From Polaromonas sp. (GTDB lineage Bacteria > Pseudomonadota > Gammaproteobacteria > Burkholderiales > Burkholderiaceae), in the NCBI GenBank assembly GCA_013823505.1, contig PNMH01000127.1, forward strand, positions 1 through 7,973: a DNA stretch of 7,973 nt, given 5' to 3'. Below, piece after piece: positions 1-7,216 of the stretch (position 1 is its first letter; each line of letters starts with the position of its first letter). The translations under genes and the position numbers were made by a program. The notes below the pieces were generated by a model. That model saw only the letters and a list, made by a program, of their open reading frames with translations, made no database searches and was not told the origin of the DNA.

Positions 1-594
1 CGCACCGCTGGGGTGGCGACCACCACGCGCACTCGCGAGGCCACCGTCATCCAGACCCGCCACCGCATTCCCGAGACACCCTTGGCCGAGGGCCAGATCA
101 TGGTGTACCAGGTGCCGGTGCCCGAGCCCATGCAGCGGCTGGAGCCTCGGGCCACCGAGACACGCACCCTGCACGCGCTGGCCGAGTACGGGCTCATGCA
201 CGTCAAGCTCTACGAGGACATCGCGCGCCACGGCCACATCGCCACCACCTACGACTACCCGGTCATGGTCAACGGGCGCTACCTCATGGCGCCGTCGCCC
301 ATACCGAAGTTCGACAACCCCAAGCTGCACATGAACCCGGCGCTGCAGCTCTTCGGCGCCGGTCGCGAGAAGCGCATCTACGCGGTACCGCCGTACACGC
401 CGGTGGAGAGTCTGGCGTTCGACGACCATCCGTTTGAAGTGCAGAAGTGGGATGCCGCCTGCTCGCTTTGCGGCGCCACCGACTCCTTCCTCGACGAAAT
501 CATCACCAGCGACCGCGGAGACCGCATGCACGTGTGTTCGGACTCGGACCATTGCCAGGAGCGGCGCGCCAACTCCGATGGAGCCGGCGCGTGA
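1..594 (+). CDS. phnJ: PhnJ, C-P lyase catalytic subunit (5' truncated by the window)
   Basis: PhnJ is the radical-SAM iron-sulfur enzyme that cleaves the C-P bond of 5-phosphoribosyl-1-phosphonate, releasing the alkane and a cyclic ribose phosphate; it works in the PhnGHIJ core complex. The frame is open from base 1, and the GTG at 13 is internal, because the first residues (RTAGVATTTR) already align with E. coli PhnJ near residue 88. About 87 N-terminal residues, including the Gly32 radical site, therefore lie outside the window. Strongly matching stretches include IQTRHRIPETPL, EYGLMHVKLYEDIARHGHIA, SPIPKFDNPK and LFGAGREKRIYAVPP. The four catalytic cysteines are present as CX2CX21CX5C (codons at 460, 469, 535 and 553): three for the 4Fe-4S cluster and the last equivalent to Cys272. 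The TGA at 592 overlaps the GTG start of the next gene. The identity is secure. Confidence 0.97.
   Translation, partial: RTAGVATTTRTREATVIQTRHRIPETPLAEGQIMVYQVPVPEPMQRLEPRATETRTLHALAEYGLMHVKLYEDIARHGHIATTYDYPVMVNGRYLMAPSPIPKFDNPKLHMNPALQLFGAGREKRIYAVPPYTPVESLAFDDHPFEVQKWDAACSLCGATDSFLDEIITSDRGDRMHVCSDSDHCQERRANSDGAGA
580..583 (+). promoter_or_regulatory. Ribosome binding site deciding the acetyltransferase start
   Basis: GGAG lies inside the end of phnJ, 7 bases before the GTG at 591. It supports a GTG start overlapping the phnJ stop rather than the in-frame upstream ATG at 447, which would place about 48 extra codons inside phnJ. Confidence 0.6.
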
Positions 595-1049
595 GCGCCT
601 TGATACGCGAGGCCGACGAAGCCGATCTGCCGGCCGTGCTGGCGCTCTACGCGCAACCTGGCCTCGACGACGGCCGGGTCTTGTCGCTGGACCAGGCGCG
701 CGACACGTGGCGCCAGTTCGCGCGCTATCCCAGCTACCGCCTGTTCGTCGCCGAGGAAGGCGGCGCGGTGGTGGCCACCTATGCGCTGCTCGTCATGCAC
801 AACCTGGCGCACCAGGGAACACCGTCGGCGATCGCCGAAGACGTGGTGGTGAGTGATGCCCACCAGCGCCGAGGCCTAGGTCGCCAGTTGATGGCCCACG
901 CCATTGAGCAGGCTCGTGTGGCGAGTTGCTACAAGCTCGCGCTGTCTTCGAACGCAAAGCGCGCCAGCGCCCACGCCTTCTACCGCTCTCTGGGCTTTCA
1001 GCAGCACGGCTTGAGCTTTCTCATCGACACCTCCCGGAACCTCTCATGA
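591..1049 (+). CDS. GNAT N-acetyltransferase, PhnO-like
   Basis: A 152-residue acetyl-CoA-dependent N-acetyltransferase of the GNAT superfamily. It begins MSALIREADEADLPAVLALY, a normal GNAT start. Motif A is at about residues 84-108, with the acetyl-CoA loop QRRGLG at 92-97. Motif B follows (SSNAKRASAHAFYRSLGF, about 119-136). That segment resembles E. coli PhnO (STNVKRHDAHRFYLREGY). PhnO acetylates aminoalkylphosphonates, including aminomethylphosphonate, before they enter C-P lyase. The start is GTG, overlapping the phnJ stop by 4 bases, and the stop overlaps the phnK ATG by 4 bases, so the gene is embedded in the C-P lyase operon. The GNAT fold is certain. The PhnO-like role is inferred from context and this short resemblance, so no symbol is given; another amine or an amino acid could be the substrate. 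Confidence 0.87.
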   Translation: MSALIREADEADLPAVLALYAQPGLDDGRVLSLDQARDTWRQFARYPSYRLFVAEEGGAVVATYALLVMHNLAHQGTPSAIAEDVVVSDAHQRRGLGRQLMAHAIEQARVASCYKLALSSNAKRASAHAFYRSLGFQQHGLSFLIDTSRNLS

Positions 1050-1843
1050 CAACCTTTCCTCCTGTGGCATCCAGCCTGCCGCTGCTACGCGTGCGCCAGG
1101 TTGGCCAACACTACGGCTCTCGCATGGCCTTGCAAGACGCCTCGTTCGATCTGTGGCCTGGCGAAGTGCTGGCAGTGGTGGGCGAATCAGGATCTGGCAA
1201 GACCACGCTGCTCAATGCCATGGCGGCTCGCAACCGCCCATCCTCCGGCACCGTGGAGTTTCTGGCGCGCGACGGGCTCATGCACGACGTGCACCGGCTC
1301 AGCGAGGCGCAGCAACGTCTGCTCGCGCGTACCGACTGGGGCTTCGTGCACCAGAACCCCGCGGAAGGCCTGCGCATGGACGTGTCTGCCGGCGCCAACG
1401 TGGGCGAGCGGCTCATGGGCCTGGGCGAGCGCCACTACGGGCGGCTGCGGCAAACCGCCATCGACTGGCTGGCGCGCGTGGAGATCGACCCCGCGCGCAT
1501 CGACGACACGCCGCGCACCTTCTCGGGAGGTATGCGCCAGCGGCTGCAGATCGCGCGCAACCTCGTCACGCACCCGCGCCTGGTGTTCATGGACGAACCC
1601 ACCTCGGGCCTGGACGTATCGGTGCAGGCGCGCCTGCTCGACCTGCTGCGCCAGCTCAGCCAGCAGATGCAGCTGGCGGTGGTGGTCGTCACGCACGACC
1701 TCGCCGTGGCGCGCCTGCTGGCCCACCGCATGGTGGTGATGCAACGCGGACGCATCGTCGAGACCGGTCTCACCGACCAGGTGCTGGACGACCCGCAACA
1801 CCCATACACCCAGCTCCTCGTTTCATCCGTCCTGCAGCCATGA
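1046..1843 (+). CDS. phnK: PhnK, C-P lyase ABC-type ATPase subunit
   Basis: A 265-residue cytoplasmic ABC-type ATPase. PhnK docks on PhnJ in the C-P lyase core and couples ATP hydrolysis to the complex; it is not a transporter subunit. Walker A GESGSGKT is at residues 46-53, the Q-loop (HQNP) at about 102-105, the signature FSGGMRQR at 159-166, Walker B LVFMDEP at 179-185, the D-loop SGLD at 187-190 and the switch histidine in VTHDL (His217). The C-terminus has the DDPQHPYTQLLVSSVLQP segment, the kind of tail shared by PhnK and oligopeptide-transport ATPases. E. coli PhnK is about 252 residues; the extra length is mainly at the N-terminus. The ATG at 1046 overlaps the acetyltransferase stop (ATGA), with GGAA 6 bases upstream. 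Its place just before phnL separates it from generic peptide-transport ATPases. Confidence 0.95.
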   Translation: MTTFPPVASSLPLLRVRQVGQHYGSRMALQDASFDLWPGEVLAVVGESGSGKTTLLNAMAARNRPSSGTVEFLARDGLMHDVHRLSEAQQRLLARTDWGFVHQNPAEGLRMDVSAGANVGERLMGLGERHYGRLRQTAIDWLARVEIDPARIDDTPRTFSGGMRQRLQIARNLVTHPRLVFMDEPTSGLDVSVQARLLDLLRQLSQQMQLAVVVVTHDLAVARLLAHRMVVMQRGRIVETGLTDQVLDDPQHPYTQLLVSSVLQP

Positions 1844-2553
1844 ACACCACCACAACACCCATGCTCGAGCTTTGCGGCGTGAGCAAGACCTTCACGCTGC
1901 ACCACCAGCAAGGCACCGAGCTGCACGTGCTCGACGCGGTCGACCTGCGCGTGGCCGCCGGTGAGTGCGTGGTGCTGGACGGACCGTCGGGACAGGGCAA
2001 GAGCACCTTGCTCAAGCTCATTTATGCGAACTACCTCGCCAGCGCCGGGCGCATCGTGTTGCGCCCGCCCGGAGAGCCCGAGCTAGACGTGACCGCCGCC
2101 GAGGCGCGGTCACTAGTGCGCATCCGCCGCGACACCGTGGGCTATGTGAGCCAGTTTCTGCGCGTGATCCCGCGCGTGCCCGCGCTCGACGTGGTGGCCG
2201 AGCCCCTGGTCGAAGCGGGTGTGCCGCAGGAGGCCGCGCGGGCAACTGCAAGAACATGGCTCGCACGCCTGCGCATTCCCGAGCCCCTGTGGTCGCTGCC
2301 ACCGGCCACGTTTTCGGGTGGCGAACAACAGCGCGTGAACATCGCGCGCAACATGATCCGCCAGCGCCCGCTGCTGCTGCTGGACGAACCCACCGCTTCG
2401 CTGGACGCCGCCAACACCGCTACCGTGATCGAACTCATTCGCGAAGCAGTGAACGCCGGCTCGGCTGTGATCGGCATCTTTCACGACCGCGTTGTGGGAG
2501 ACGCGGTGGCCACCCGGCACGTGGACGTGGCCAGCTTTCGGAGGGCGGCATGA
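1840..2553 (+). CDS. phnL: PhnL, C-P lyase ABC-type ATPase subunit
   Basis: A 237-residue ABC-type ATPase, the second nucleotide-binding subunit of the C-P lyase system. PhnL is needed with PhnGHI for forming the ribosyl-triphosphate phosphonate and can bind the PhnK-containing core complex. Walker A is GPSGQGKS (48-55), with Gln where Ser is commoner. The Q-loop is VSQFLRVIPR (103-112), the signature FSGGEQQR (158-165), Walker B LLLLDEP (178-184) and the switch histidine IFHD (His215). The SQFLRVIPR and FSGGEQQRVNIAR stretches match E. coli PhnL almost exactly. The ATG at 1840 overlaps the phnK stop. An in-frame ATG at 1861 would begin where E. coli PhnL begins (MLELCGVSKTF against MINVQNVSKTF) and is a real alternative. 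Neither has a clear Shine-Dalgarno, so coupling from phnK is likely. Confidence 0.95.
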   Translation: MNTTTTPMLELCGVSKTFTLHHQQGTELHVLDAVDLRVAAGECVVLDGPSGQGKSTLLKLIYANYLASAGRIVLRPPGEPELDVTAAEARSLVRIRRDTVGYVSQFLRVIPRVPALDVVAEPLVEAGVPQEAARATARTWLARLRIPEPLWSLPPATFSGGEQQRVNIARNMIRQRPLLLLDEPTASLDAANTATVIELIREAVNAGSAVIGIFHDRVVGDAVATRHVDVASFRRAA

Positions 2554-3698
2554 GCACTTCGTTCCGCAATGCCCGGATGGTGCTTCCAGACCAGGTTGTG
2601 CTGGGCAGCCTGTCCGTGAAAGACGGGCGAATCGACGCCATCGACTCCGACGTGGCGCTGGCGTCAGCCATCGACTGTGATGGCGACTACCTCATGCCCG
2701 GCCTGGTGGAGATGCACACGGACAACTTCGAGCGCCATCTCATGCCGCGCCCCAAGGTACAGTGGGCCACCTTGCCCGCGCTCATCGCACACGACGCCGA
2801 GGTGGCCGCAGCTGGCATCACCACAGTGTTTGACGCACTGGGCGTGGGTGATGCCGATCCCGAAAGTCTGCGTGGCAGCACCTGGCATACCGTGCTCGAC
2901 ACCATCGACCACGCGGGCCAGACGGGCCTGCTGCGCGCCGACCATCATCTGCACGTGCGCTGCGAATTGCCTGCGCCCAACACCATCGAACTGTTTGAAC
3001 CCTTTCAAGGGCACGAGCGCCTGTCTCTCATCTCGCTGATGGACCACACGCCCGGCCAACGCCAGTGGGAAGACATCGAACAGGCCCGAACCTACTTCAC
3101 TGGCAAGAAGGGCTGGAGCGACGAGAAATTCAAGCGCCAGCTGGCCCTGTCGACAGAGCTACAGGCGCGCTATGTGGCGCCGCACCGTGCCTGGTTTGTG
3201 GACCACTGCCGCGACAACGGCATTGCGCTGGCCAGCCACGACGACACGACCGAAGGACATGTGGCTCAGGCACACGCCGAAGGCGCGAGCATGTCCGAGT
3301 TCCCGACCACCGTGACCGCCGCACGCGCCGCGCACGAGCGTGGTTTGTTGACCGTGATGGGCGGACCCAACGTGGTGCGGGGTGGCTCTCACTCGGGCAA
3401 CGTGGCCGCGGCTGAACTCGCGCGACAGGGGCTGCTGGACATTCTTTCCAGCGACTACGTGCCCAGCAGCCTGCTGAGCGCTGCGCTGCGGCTGGTGCGC
3501 GATGGTCTGGCCACGCTGCCCGAGGCCGTTTCCATGGTCTCACTGAACCCGGCGCGCGCCACCGGACTGCGCGACCGGGGTGCGTTGCAGCACGGCCTGC
3601 GCGCCGACCTGATCCAGGTGCGGCTGGTGGACCTGCCCGATGGCTCGCAGCACGGTGTGGTGCGAGCTATCTGGCGCGAAGGCCAGCGTGTCCTTTGA
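2550..3698 (+). CDS. phnM: PhnM, RPnTP diphosphohydrolase
   Basis: A 382-residue amidohydrolase-superfamily metal enzyme (E. coli PhnM is about 378). PhnM hydrolyses alpha-D-ribose-1-phosphonate 5-triphosphate to the 5-phosphate and pyrophosphate, giving the substrate of PhnJ. Metal-site motifs appear in order: MPGLVEMHTDNFERH (about 49-63, HxD type), RADHHLHVRCE (129-139), ALASHDDTTEGHV (226-238), NVVRGGSHSGNVAA (274-287) and the late aspartate in LSSDYVP (299-305). These are the typical conserved blocks of PhnM. The ATG at 2550 overlaps the phnL stop (ATGA) and has a strong GGAGGG at 2540-2545. It is the last gene of the coupled C-P lyase block. No phnN or phnP follows before phnC; if present they lie elsewhere. 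Confidence 0.97.
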   Translation: MSTSFRNARMVLPDQVVLGSLSVKDGRIDAIDSDVALASAIDCDGDYLMPGLVEMHTDNFERHLMPRPKVQWATLPALIAHDAEVAAAGITTVFDALGVGDADPESLRGSTWHTVLDTIDHAGQTGLLRADHHLHVRCELPAPNTIELFEPFQGHERLSLISLMDHTPGQRQWEDIEQARTYFTGKKGWSDEKFKRQLALSTELQARYVAPHRAWFVDHCRDNGIALASHDDTTEGHVAQAHAEGASMSEFPTTVTAARAAHERGLLTVMGGPNVVRGGSHSGNVAAAELARQGLLDILSSDYVPSSLLSAALRLVRDGLATLPEAVSMVSLNPARATGLRDRGALQHGLRADLIQVRLVDLPDGSQHGVVRAIWREGQRVL

Positions 3699-3724
3699 TC
3701 GTGTGCCGCGAAAACTTCCCCTGT

Positions 3725-3742
3725 GCGTCAAGAAACTGTCAC
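3725..3742 (+). promoter_or_regulatory. Pho-box-like PhoB site upstream of phnC
   Basis: The 18-base site GCGTCAAGAAACTGTCAC has two GTCA-containing units 11 bases apart. It fits the E. coli Pho-box consensus (CTGTCATAWAWCTGTCAY) at 14 of 18 positions, with the downstream unit CTGTCAC matching fully. It lies in the 95-base gap between phnM and phnC, the only sizeable gap inside the cluster. PhoB control under phosphate starvation is the expected regulation for these genes. The site ends 22 bases before the possible -10, about one helical turn further than in classical Pho promoters, so the call is tentative. Confidence 0.5.
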
Positions 3743-3764
3743 AGCAACCTTTGACACTGGCTTG

Positions 3765-3770
3765 TATAGA
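3765..3770 (+). promoter_or_regulatory. Possible -10 element of a phnCDE promoter
   Basis: TATAGA differs from TATAAT at two positions and lies 24 bases before the phnC ATG, in the same gap as the Pho-box-like site. No good -35 hexamer lies 17 bases upstream, which would suit an activator-dependent promoter. The phnC ribosome binding site AGGAG (3779-3783) follows. This is only a plausible element. Confidence 0.35.
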
Positions 3771-3793
3771 CATCTTTCAGGAGTGGTAGCGAC

Positions 3794-4651
3794 ATGAGCC
3801 TGCGAATCCGCAACCTTGACAAGCACTTCGGCAATGGGAAGCACGCCTTGCGCAACATCAATCTGGAGATCGGCCAGGGAGAGATGGTTGCCCTGATCGG
3901 TGCGTCTGGCTCAGGCAAGTCCACTTTGCTGCGCCACATTGCCGGCCTCATGCCATCCGACACGGGGGGTGACTCGTGCATCGAGGTCAACGGTCACTGC
4001 GTCCAACTCGGCGGAAAGATTCAGCGGGACGTGCGCAGCACGCGTGCCGGCATCGGCTTCGTGTTCCAGCAGTTCAACCTGGTCGACCGCCTGCCGGTGC
4101 TTGTCAATGTGTTGGTGGGCCGTTTGCACCAAATGCCCTGGTGGCGAGCCGTCACGCGGATCTTCACTGTGCGGGAGCGCGCGCTTGCGCTGGAAGCACT
4201 AGACCGTGTGGGAATCGCCGACTGCCATGCGCAGCGGGCCTCCACGCTGTCGGGCGGTCAGCAGCAGCGTGCCGCCATCGCGCGCACGTTGGTGCAGGGC
4301 GCTCGCGTGGTGCTGGCCGACGAGCCGATCGCCTCGCTCGATCCCGAGTCCTCGCGCAATGTAATGGAGATCCTCTCACGCATCTGTCGGGAAGACGGCT
4401 GCACCGTGGTGGTCTCGCTCCATCAGGTGGACATGGCCCGCCGCTTCTGCACCCGCACCGTGGCCCTGCACCAGGGCCGTGTGGTGTTCGACGGCCCATC
4501 CGCCGAATTGACCACCGCTCTGCTGCGCGATCTTTACGGCATGCAGGCGGACGAAATCTTGAACGGCAGCGAAAGCGTTCACACCGGCGTTACGCGTCTG
4601 TCCACAGGCCCCGCTGCCGCATGGGTTCAACCGATTCCCCGGGTCGCCTGA
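3794..4651 (+). CDS. phnC: PhnC, phosphonate ABC importer ATPase
   Basis: A 285-residue ATP-binding subunit of the PhnCDE importer, on the cytoplasmic face of the inner membrane. Walker A is GASGSGKS (36-43), the Q-loop [19 protein letters not shown] (about 88-106), the signature LSGGQQQR (152-159), Walker B VVLADEP (172-178), D-loop SLDPES (181-186) and the switch His210. The [19 protein letters not shown] and SLHQVDMA stretches are characteristic of PhnC and separate it from other ABC ATPases. The ATG at 3794 has AGGAG 10 bases upstream (3779-3783). The protein has a tail of roughly 25 residues after about position 258 that E. coli PhnC (262 residues) lacks. It is first in the transport unit, and its promoter probably lies directly upstream. 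Confidence 0.96.
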   Translation: MSLRIRNLDKHFGNGKHALRNINLEIGQGEMVALIGASGSGKSTLLRHIAGLMPSDTGGDSCIEVNGHCVQLGGKIQRDVRSTRAGIGFVFQQFNLVDRLPVLVNVLVGRLHQMPWWRAVTRIFTVRERALALEALDRVGIADCHAQRASTLSGGQQQRAAIARTLVQGARVVLADEPIASLDPESSRNVMEILSRICREDGCTVVVSLHQVDMARRFCTRTVALHQGRVVFDGPSAELTTALLRDLYGMQADEILNGSESVHTGVTRLSTGPAAAWVQPIPRVA

Positions 4652-4711
4652 ACGGCGCCATTTTTCCTCCATCCCTTTCCATCCTTCCTTACTGACATAC
4701 AGGAGCTACCC

Positions 4712-5656
4712 ATGATCCAACGCACCCTGGTCGCGCTCGCCGCCGGCCTCACCTTCACCCTAGCACATGCCCAGGACATCAACTTCGGAATCATCTCGAC
4801 AGAATCCACCCAGAACCTCAAGGCCGACTGGCAGCCGTTGCTGGACGACATGGAGAAGCAGACTGGTCTCAAGGTCAAGGCGTTCTTCGCGCCCGACTAC
4901 GCCGGCATCATTGAGGGCATGCGCTTCAACAAGGTGCAGGTGGCCTGGCTGGGCAACAAGTCGGCCATGGAAGCCGTGGACCGCGCCAACGGCGAAGTGT
5001 TCGCTCAGATGGTCAACGCTGATGGCACCCAGGGCTACTACTCGCACCTCATCGTGAACAAGGACAGTCCGCTCGCTTCGGTGGACGATGTGCTCAAGAA
5101 CGCCAAGTCGCTGAGCTTCGGCAACGGCGACCCGAACTCGACCAGCGGCTTCCTGGTGCCCGGCTTCTACGTGTTTGCCAAGAACAAGGTCGACCCCAAA
5201 TCCGCCTTCAAGGTGGCGCGCAGTGCCAACCACGAAACCAACGCACTGGCCGTGGCCAACAAGCAGGTGGATGTGGCCACCAACAACAGCGAGAACCTGA
5301 GCAAGATCCAGGAGCGCCAGCCCGAGAAGTTCAAGGACATCAAAATCGTCTGGACCTCGCCGCTGATTCCGCTGGATCCACTGGTGATGCACAAAGGCAT
5401 GCCGGAGGCAACCAAAGTCAAGATCAAGAACTTCTTCGTCAACTACGCCAAGACCGACCCGAAGGAAAAGGAGATCGTGATGAAGCTGTCCAAGCTGTCG
5501 GGCTTCAAGGCTTCGTCGAACGACCAATTGATCCCCATCCGCCAGCTCGACCTCTTCAGCAAGCGCAACAAGATCGAGAGCGACCCCACGATGAGCGAAG
5601 CCGACAAGAAGACGCAGCTCGCCACCATCGACCAGCAGCTCTCGGCCTTGAACTGA
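4712..5656 (+). CDS. phnD: PhnD, periplasmic phosphonate-binding protein
   Basis: A 314-residue periplasmic solute-binding protein that delivers phosphonates to PhnE. A short Sec signal peptide is visible: Arg4, a hydrophobic core and an AHA/Q cleavage site after about residue 20. The mature start [11 protein letters not shown] matches E. coli PhnD, as do [34 protein letters not shown] and [19 protein letters not shown]. Aligned by eye with mature E. coli PhnD, the ligand residues are kept: Tyr63 (Tyr47), Tyr109 (Tyr93), Ser143-Thr144-Ser145 (127-129) and His174 (157) for the phosphonate, and Glu194 (177) and Asp222 (205) for the amine of 2-aminoethylphosphonate. The ATG at 4712 has AGGAG at 4701-4705. 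A 60-base pyrimidine-rich gap separates it from phnC. Confidence 0.97.
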   Translation: MIQRTLVALAAGLTFTLAHAQDINFGIISTESTQNLKADWQPLLDDMEKQTGLKVKAFFAPDYAGIIEGMRFNKVQVAWLGNKSAMEAVDRANGEVFAQMVNADGTQGYYSHLIVNKDSPLASVDDVLKNAKSLSFGNGDPNSTSGFLVPGFYVFAKNKVDPKSAFKVARSANHETNALAVANKQVDVATNNSENLSKIQERQPEKFKDIKIVWTSPLIPLDPLVMHKGMPEATKVKIKNFFVNYAKTDPKEKEIVMKLSKLSGFKASSNDQLIPIRQLDLFSKRNKIESDPTMSEADKKTQLATIDQQLSALN

Positions 5657-5675
5657 CCGCCAACCCGACGCGCCC

Positions 5676-6482
5676 ATGAACACCCTCACCCACCCGAAAT
5701 GGCAAACGCTCGCAGAGAGCGCAGCGCCCAAACACGGCCTGGTCTGGTACCTGTCGTGGGGTTCGCTGCTGGCGCTGTTGGCCGCGTCGTGGAACGGCGC
5801 CGACATGCGCCCGCTCGACCTCTGGCGCGATTCGGGAAACATGGCGACTTACGCGTCGGAGTTTTTCCCGCCGAACTTCGGCGACTGGCGGCTGTACGTG
5901 CAAGAGATGGTGATCACGCTGCAGATTGCGCTGTGGGGAACGGCCCTGGCTGTTGTCACGGCCATTCCTCTGTCGCTGCTCGCCTCCAGCAACATTGCGC
6001 CTTGGTGGGTGCATCAGCCGGTGCGCCGCCTGCTCGATTCGTTTCGCGCCATCAACGAAATGGTGTTCGCCATGTTGTTCGTTGTGGCTGTAGGCCTTGG
6101 GCCCTTCGCGGGTGTGCTGGCTTTGTGGATCCACACCACTGGCACGCTTGCCAAGCTGTTCTCTGAAGCGGTTGAGGCCATCGATCCTCAGCCGGTTGAA
6201 GGCATCCGCTCAACCGGCGCCAGCGCACTTCACGAGATCGTGTACGGCGTGATCCCGCAAGTGATGCCGCTGTGGATTTCGTACACGCTCTATCGCTTTG
6301 AAGCCAATGTCCGCTCTGCATCGGTGGTGGGCATGGTGGGCGCCGGCGGCATTGGCGTGGTGCTGTGGGAGATCATCCGCGGCTTCCAGTATTCCGAAAC
6401 CTGTGCCGTGATGATCATCATCGTGGTCACCGTGAGCGTGATCGATGTCGTCTCGGCCCACATCCGCAAGATCGCGGTTTGA
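5676..6482 (+). CDS. phnE: PhnE, phosphonate ABC importer permease
   Basis: A 268-residue inner-membrane permease forming the transport channel of PhnCDE. Hydrophobic segments lie at about 22-38, 80-104, 127-151, 215-232 and 243-262. The EAA coupling loop that contacts PhnC is at about 164-198 ([20 protein letters not shown], then IPQVMP). The stretches [31 protein letters not shown] and [12 protein letters not shown] are typical of PhnE. The TGA of phnD is 19 bases upstream and no Shine-Dalgarno is evident before the ATG at 5676, so translation may depend on coupling from phnD. Only one permease gene is present, and it has no frameshift. Confidence 0.95.
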   Translation: MNTLTHPKWQTLAESAAPKHGLVWYLSWGSLLALLAASWNGADMRPLDLWRDSGNMATYASEFFPPNFGDWRLYVQEMVITLQIALWGTALAVVTAIPLSLLASSNIAPWWVHQPVRRLLDSFRAINEMVFAMLFVVAVGLGPFAGVLALWIHTTGTLAKLFSEAVEAIDPQPVEGIRSTGASALHEIVYGVIPQVMPLWISYTLYRFEANVRSASVVGMVGAGGIGVVLWEIIRGFQYSETCAVMIIIVVTVSVIDVVSAHIRKIAV

Positions 6483-6496
6483 GCAAGCCTTTGAGC

Positions 6497-7066
6497 ATGA
6501 GCATTGACGGCATCGAGGAGCTGCTTTTGCGCCAGGGCGCCCAGCAATATGGTCGGGAGCCGGTCAGTCAGCTCGAGCATGCGCTGCAGTGCGCTCATCT
6601 CGCCGAATTGGCGGGTGAGTCGTCGCAGACGATCGCCGCTGCCTTGCTGCACGATCTGGGGCACCTGCTGAAACCCGATGGCGCAGACCACGGTGGGTCG
6701 GGGGCTCCACGCGATGACCTGCACCAATACATCGCGCTGCCGTTCCTTCGCGCGACCTTCTGCGATGAAGTGCTAGAGCCGATTCGCCTGCATGTCGACG
6801 CCAAGCGGTATCTCTGCCACATCGATCCGGCTTACCTTGACACGCTCTCACTGGCCTCCGTGCGCAGCCTGCAATTGCAAGGTGGCGCACTTGATGGGGA
6901 GCAGGCCGACCGGTTCATTAAGAATCCGCACGCTCAGGCTGCTGTTCGATTGAGGCGCTACGACGATCTGGCCAAGGTACCAGGCGCTCGAACTCCCCCA
7001 ATCGCTCACTTCGTCAATCTGCTCCGCAGCTTGACTTCGGACTTGGGCATACGAGCAATCATCTGA
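6497..7066 (+). CDS. PhnZ-like HD-domain oxygenase, phosphonate-associated
   Basis: A 189-residue HD-domain protein. PhnZ and TmpB are mixed-valent diiron oxygenases that cleave 1-hydroxyphosphonates with O2: PhnZ turns (R)-2-amino-1-hydroxyethylphosphonate into glycine and phosphate. By eye against PhnZ, the counterparts are Tyr18 (Tyr24), Glu21 (Glu27), His28 (His34), His52-Asp53 (the HD pair 58-59), His56 (62), His76 (80), His99 (104), Lys103 (108) and Asp156 (161). QLEHALQCA, LLHDLGH, HVDAKRYL and LQGGALD also resemble PhnZ. The Tyr-x2-Glu pair marks these oxygenases apart from HD phosphohydrolases. The gene follows phnE by 14 bases. ATG 6497 was chosen; in-frame TTG codons at 6479 (overlapping the phnE stop) and 6491 are alternatives, and none has a good Shine-Dalgarno. 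No hydroxylase partner (PhnY, TmpA or PhnY*) is in the window, so the exact substrate is unknown. Confidence 0.88.
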   Translation: MSIDGIEELLLRQGAQQYGREPVSQLEHALQCAHLAELAGESSQTIAAALLHDLGHLLKPDGADHGGSGAPRDDLHQYIALPFLRATFCDEVLEPIRLHVDAKRYLCHIDPAYLDTLSLASVRSLQLQGGALDGEQADRFIKNPHAQAAVRLRRYDDLAKVPGARTPPIAHFVNLLRSLTSDLGIRAII

Positions 7067-7216
7067 ATGAGCGATTCATACTGGCAAAGCCGGGCAAGGA
7101 AATGAATTCCGCAAATCTTGTCCCTGCCTTGTTGTAGCAACCCAAGTTTTCGTGAATGCAGGGATTTCGAGTCAGCCCTTGACGGTACAGAGGTCAATCA
7201 AGCACTGGTCATCGTG

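Noticed and set aside
3751..3756. TTGACA, a perfect -35 hexamer in the phnM-phnC gap
   Set aside because: No acceptable -10 lies 16-18 bases downstream; that stretch runs into the phnC ribosome binding site. TATAGA is only 8 bases away, too close to pair with it.
3737..3756. Inverted pair TGTCA/TGACA with an 11-base spacer
   Set aside because: The arms are only 5 bases and do not extend. The direct GTCA repeats of the Pho-box reading explain the region better.
4640..4670. Possible intrinsic terminator between phnC and phnD (GC-rich stem followed by five Ts)
   Set aside because: The best stem has only four clean pairs plus a mismatch, and a terminator would cut the importer operon in two.
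4760..5842. Long open frame on the minus strand opposite phnD and phnE
   Set aside because: It is antisense to two clearly real genes. Long reverse frames are expected opposite GC-rich coding DNA with strong third-position bias, and its translation shows no family motif.
6497..7066. Reading the HD protein as an ordinary nucleotide phosphohydrolase
   Set aside because: The Tyr-x2-Glu pair, the HVDAKRYL block and the phosphonate-operon context fit the PhnZ/TmpB oxygenases better.
7006..7197. Minus-strand open frame of 63 codons overlapping the end of the HD gene
   Set aside because: About a third of it is antisense to the HD gene, and no family similarity could be recognised; it is probably chance.
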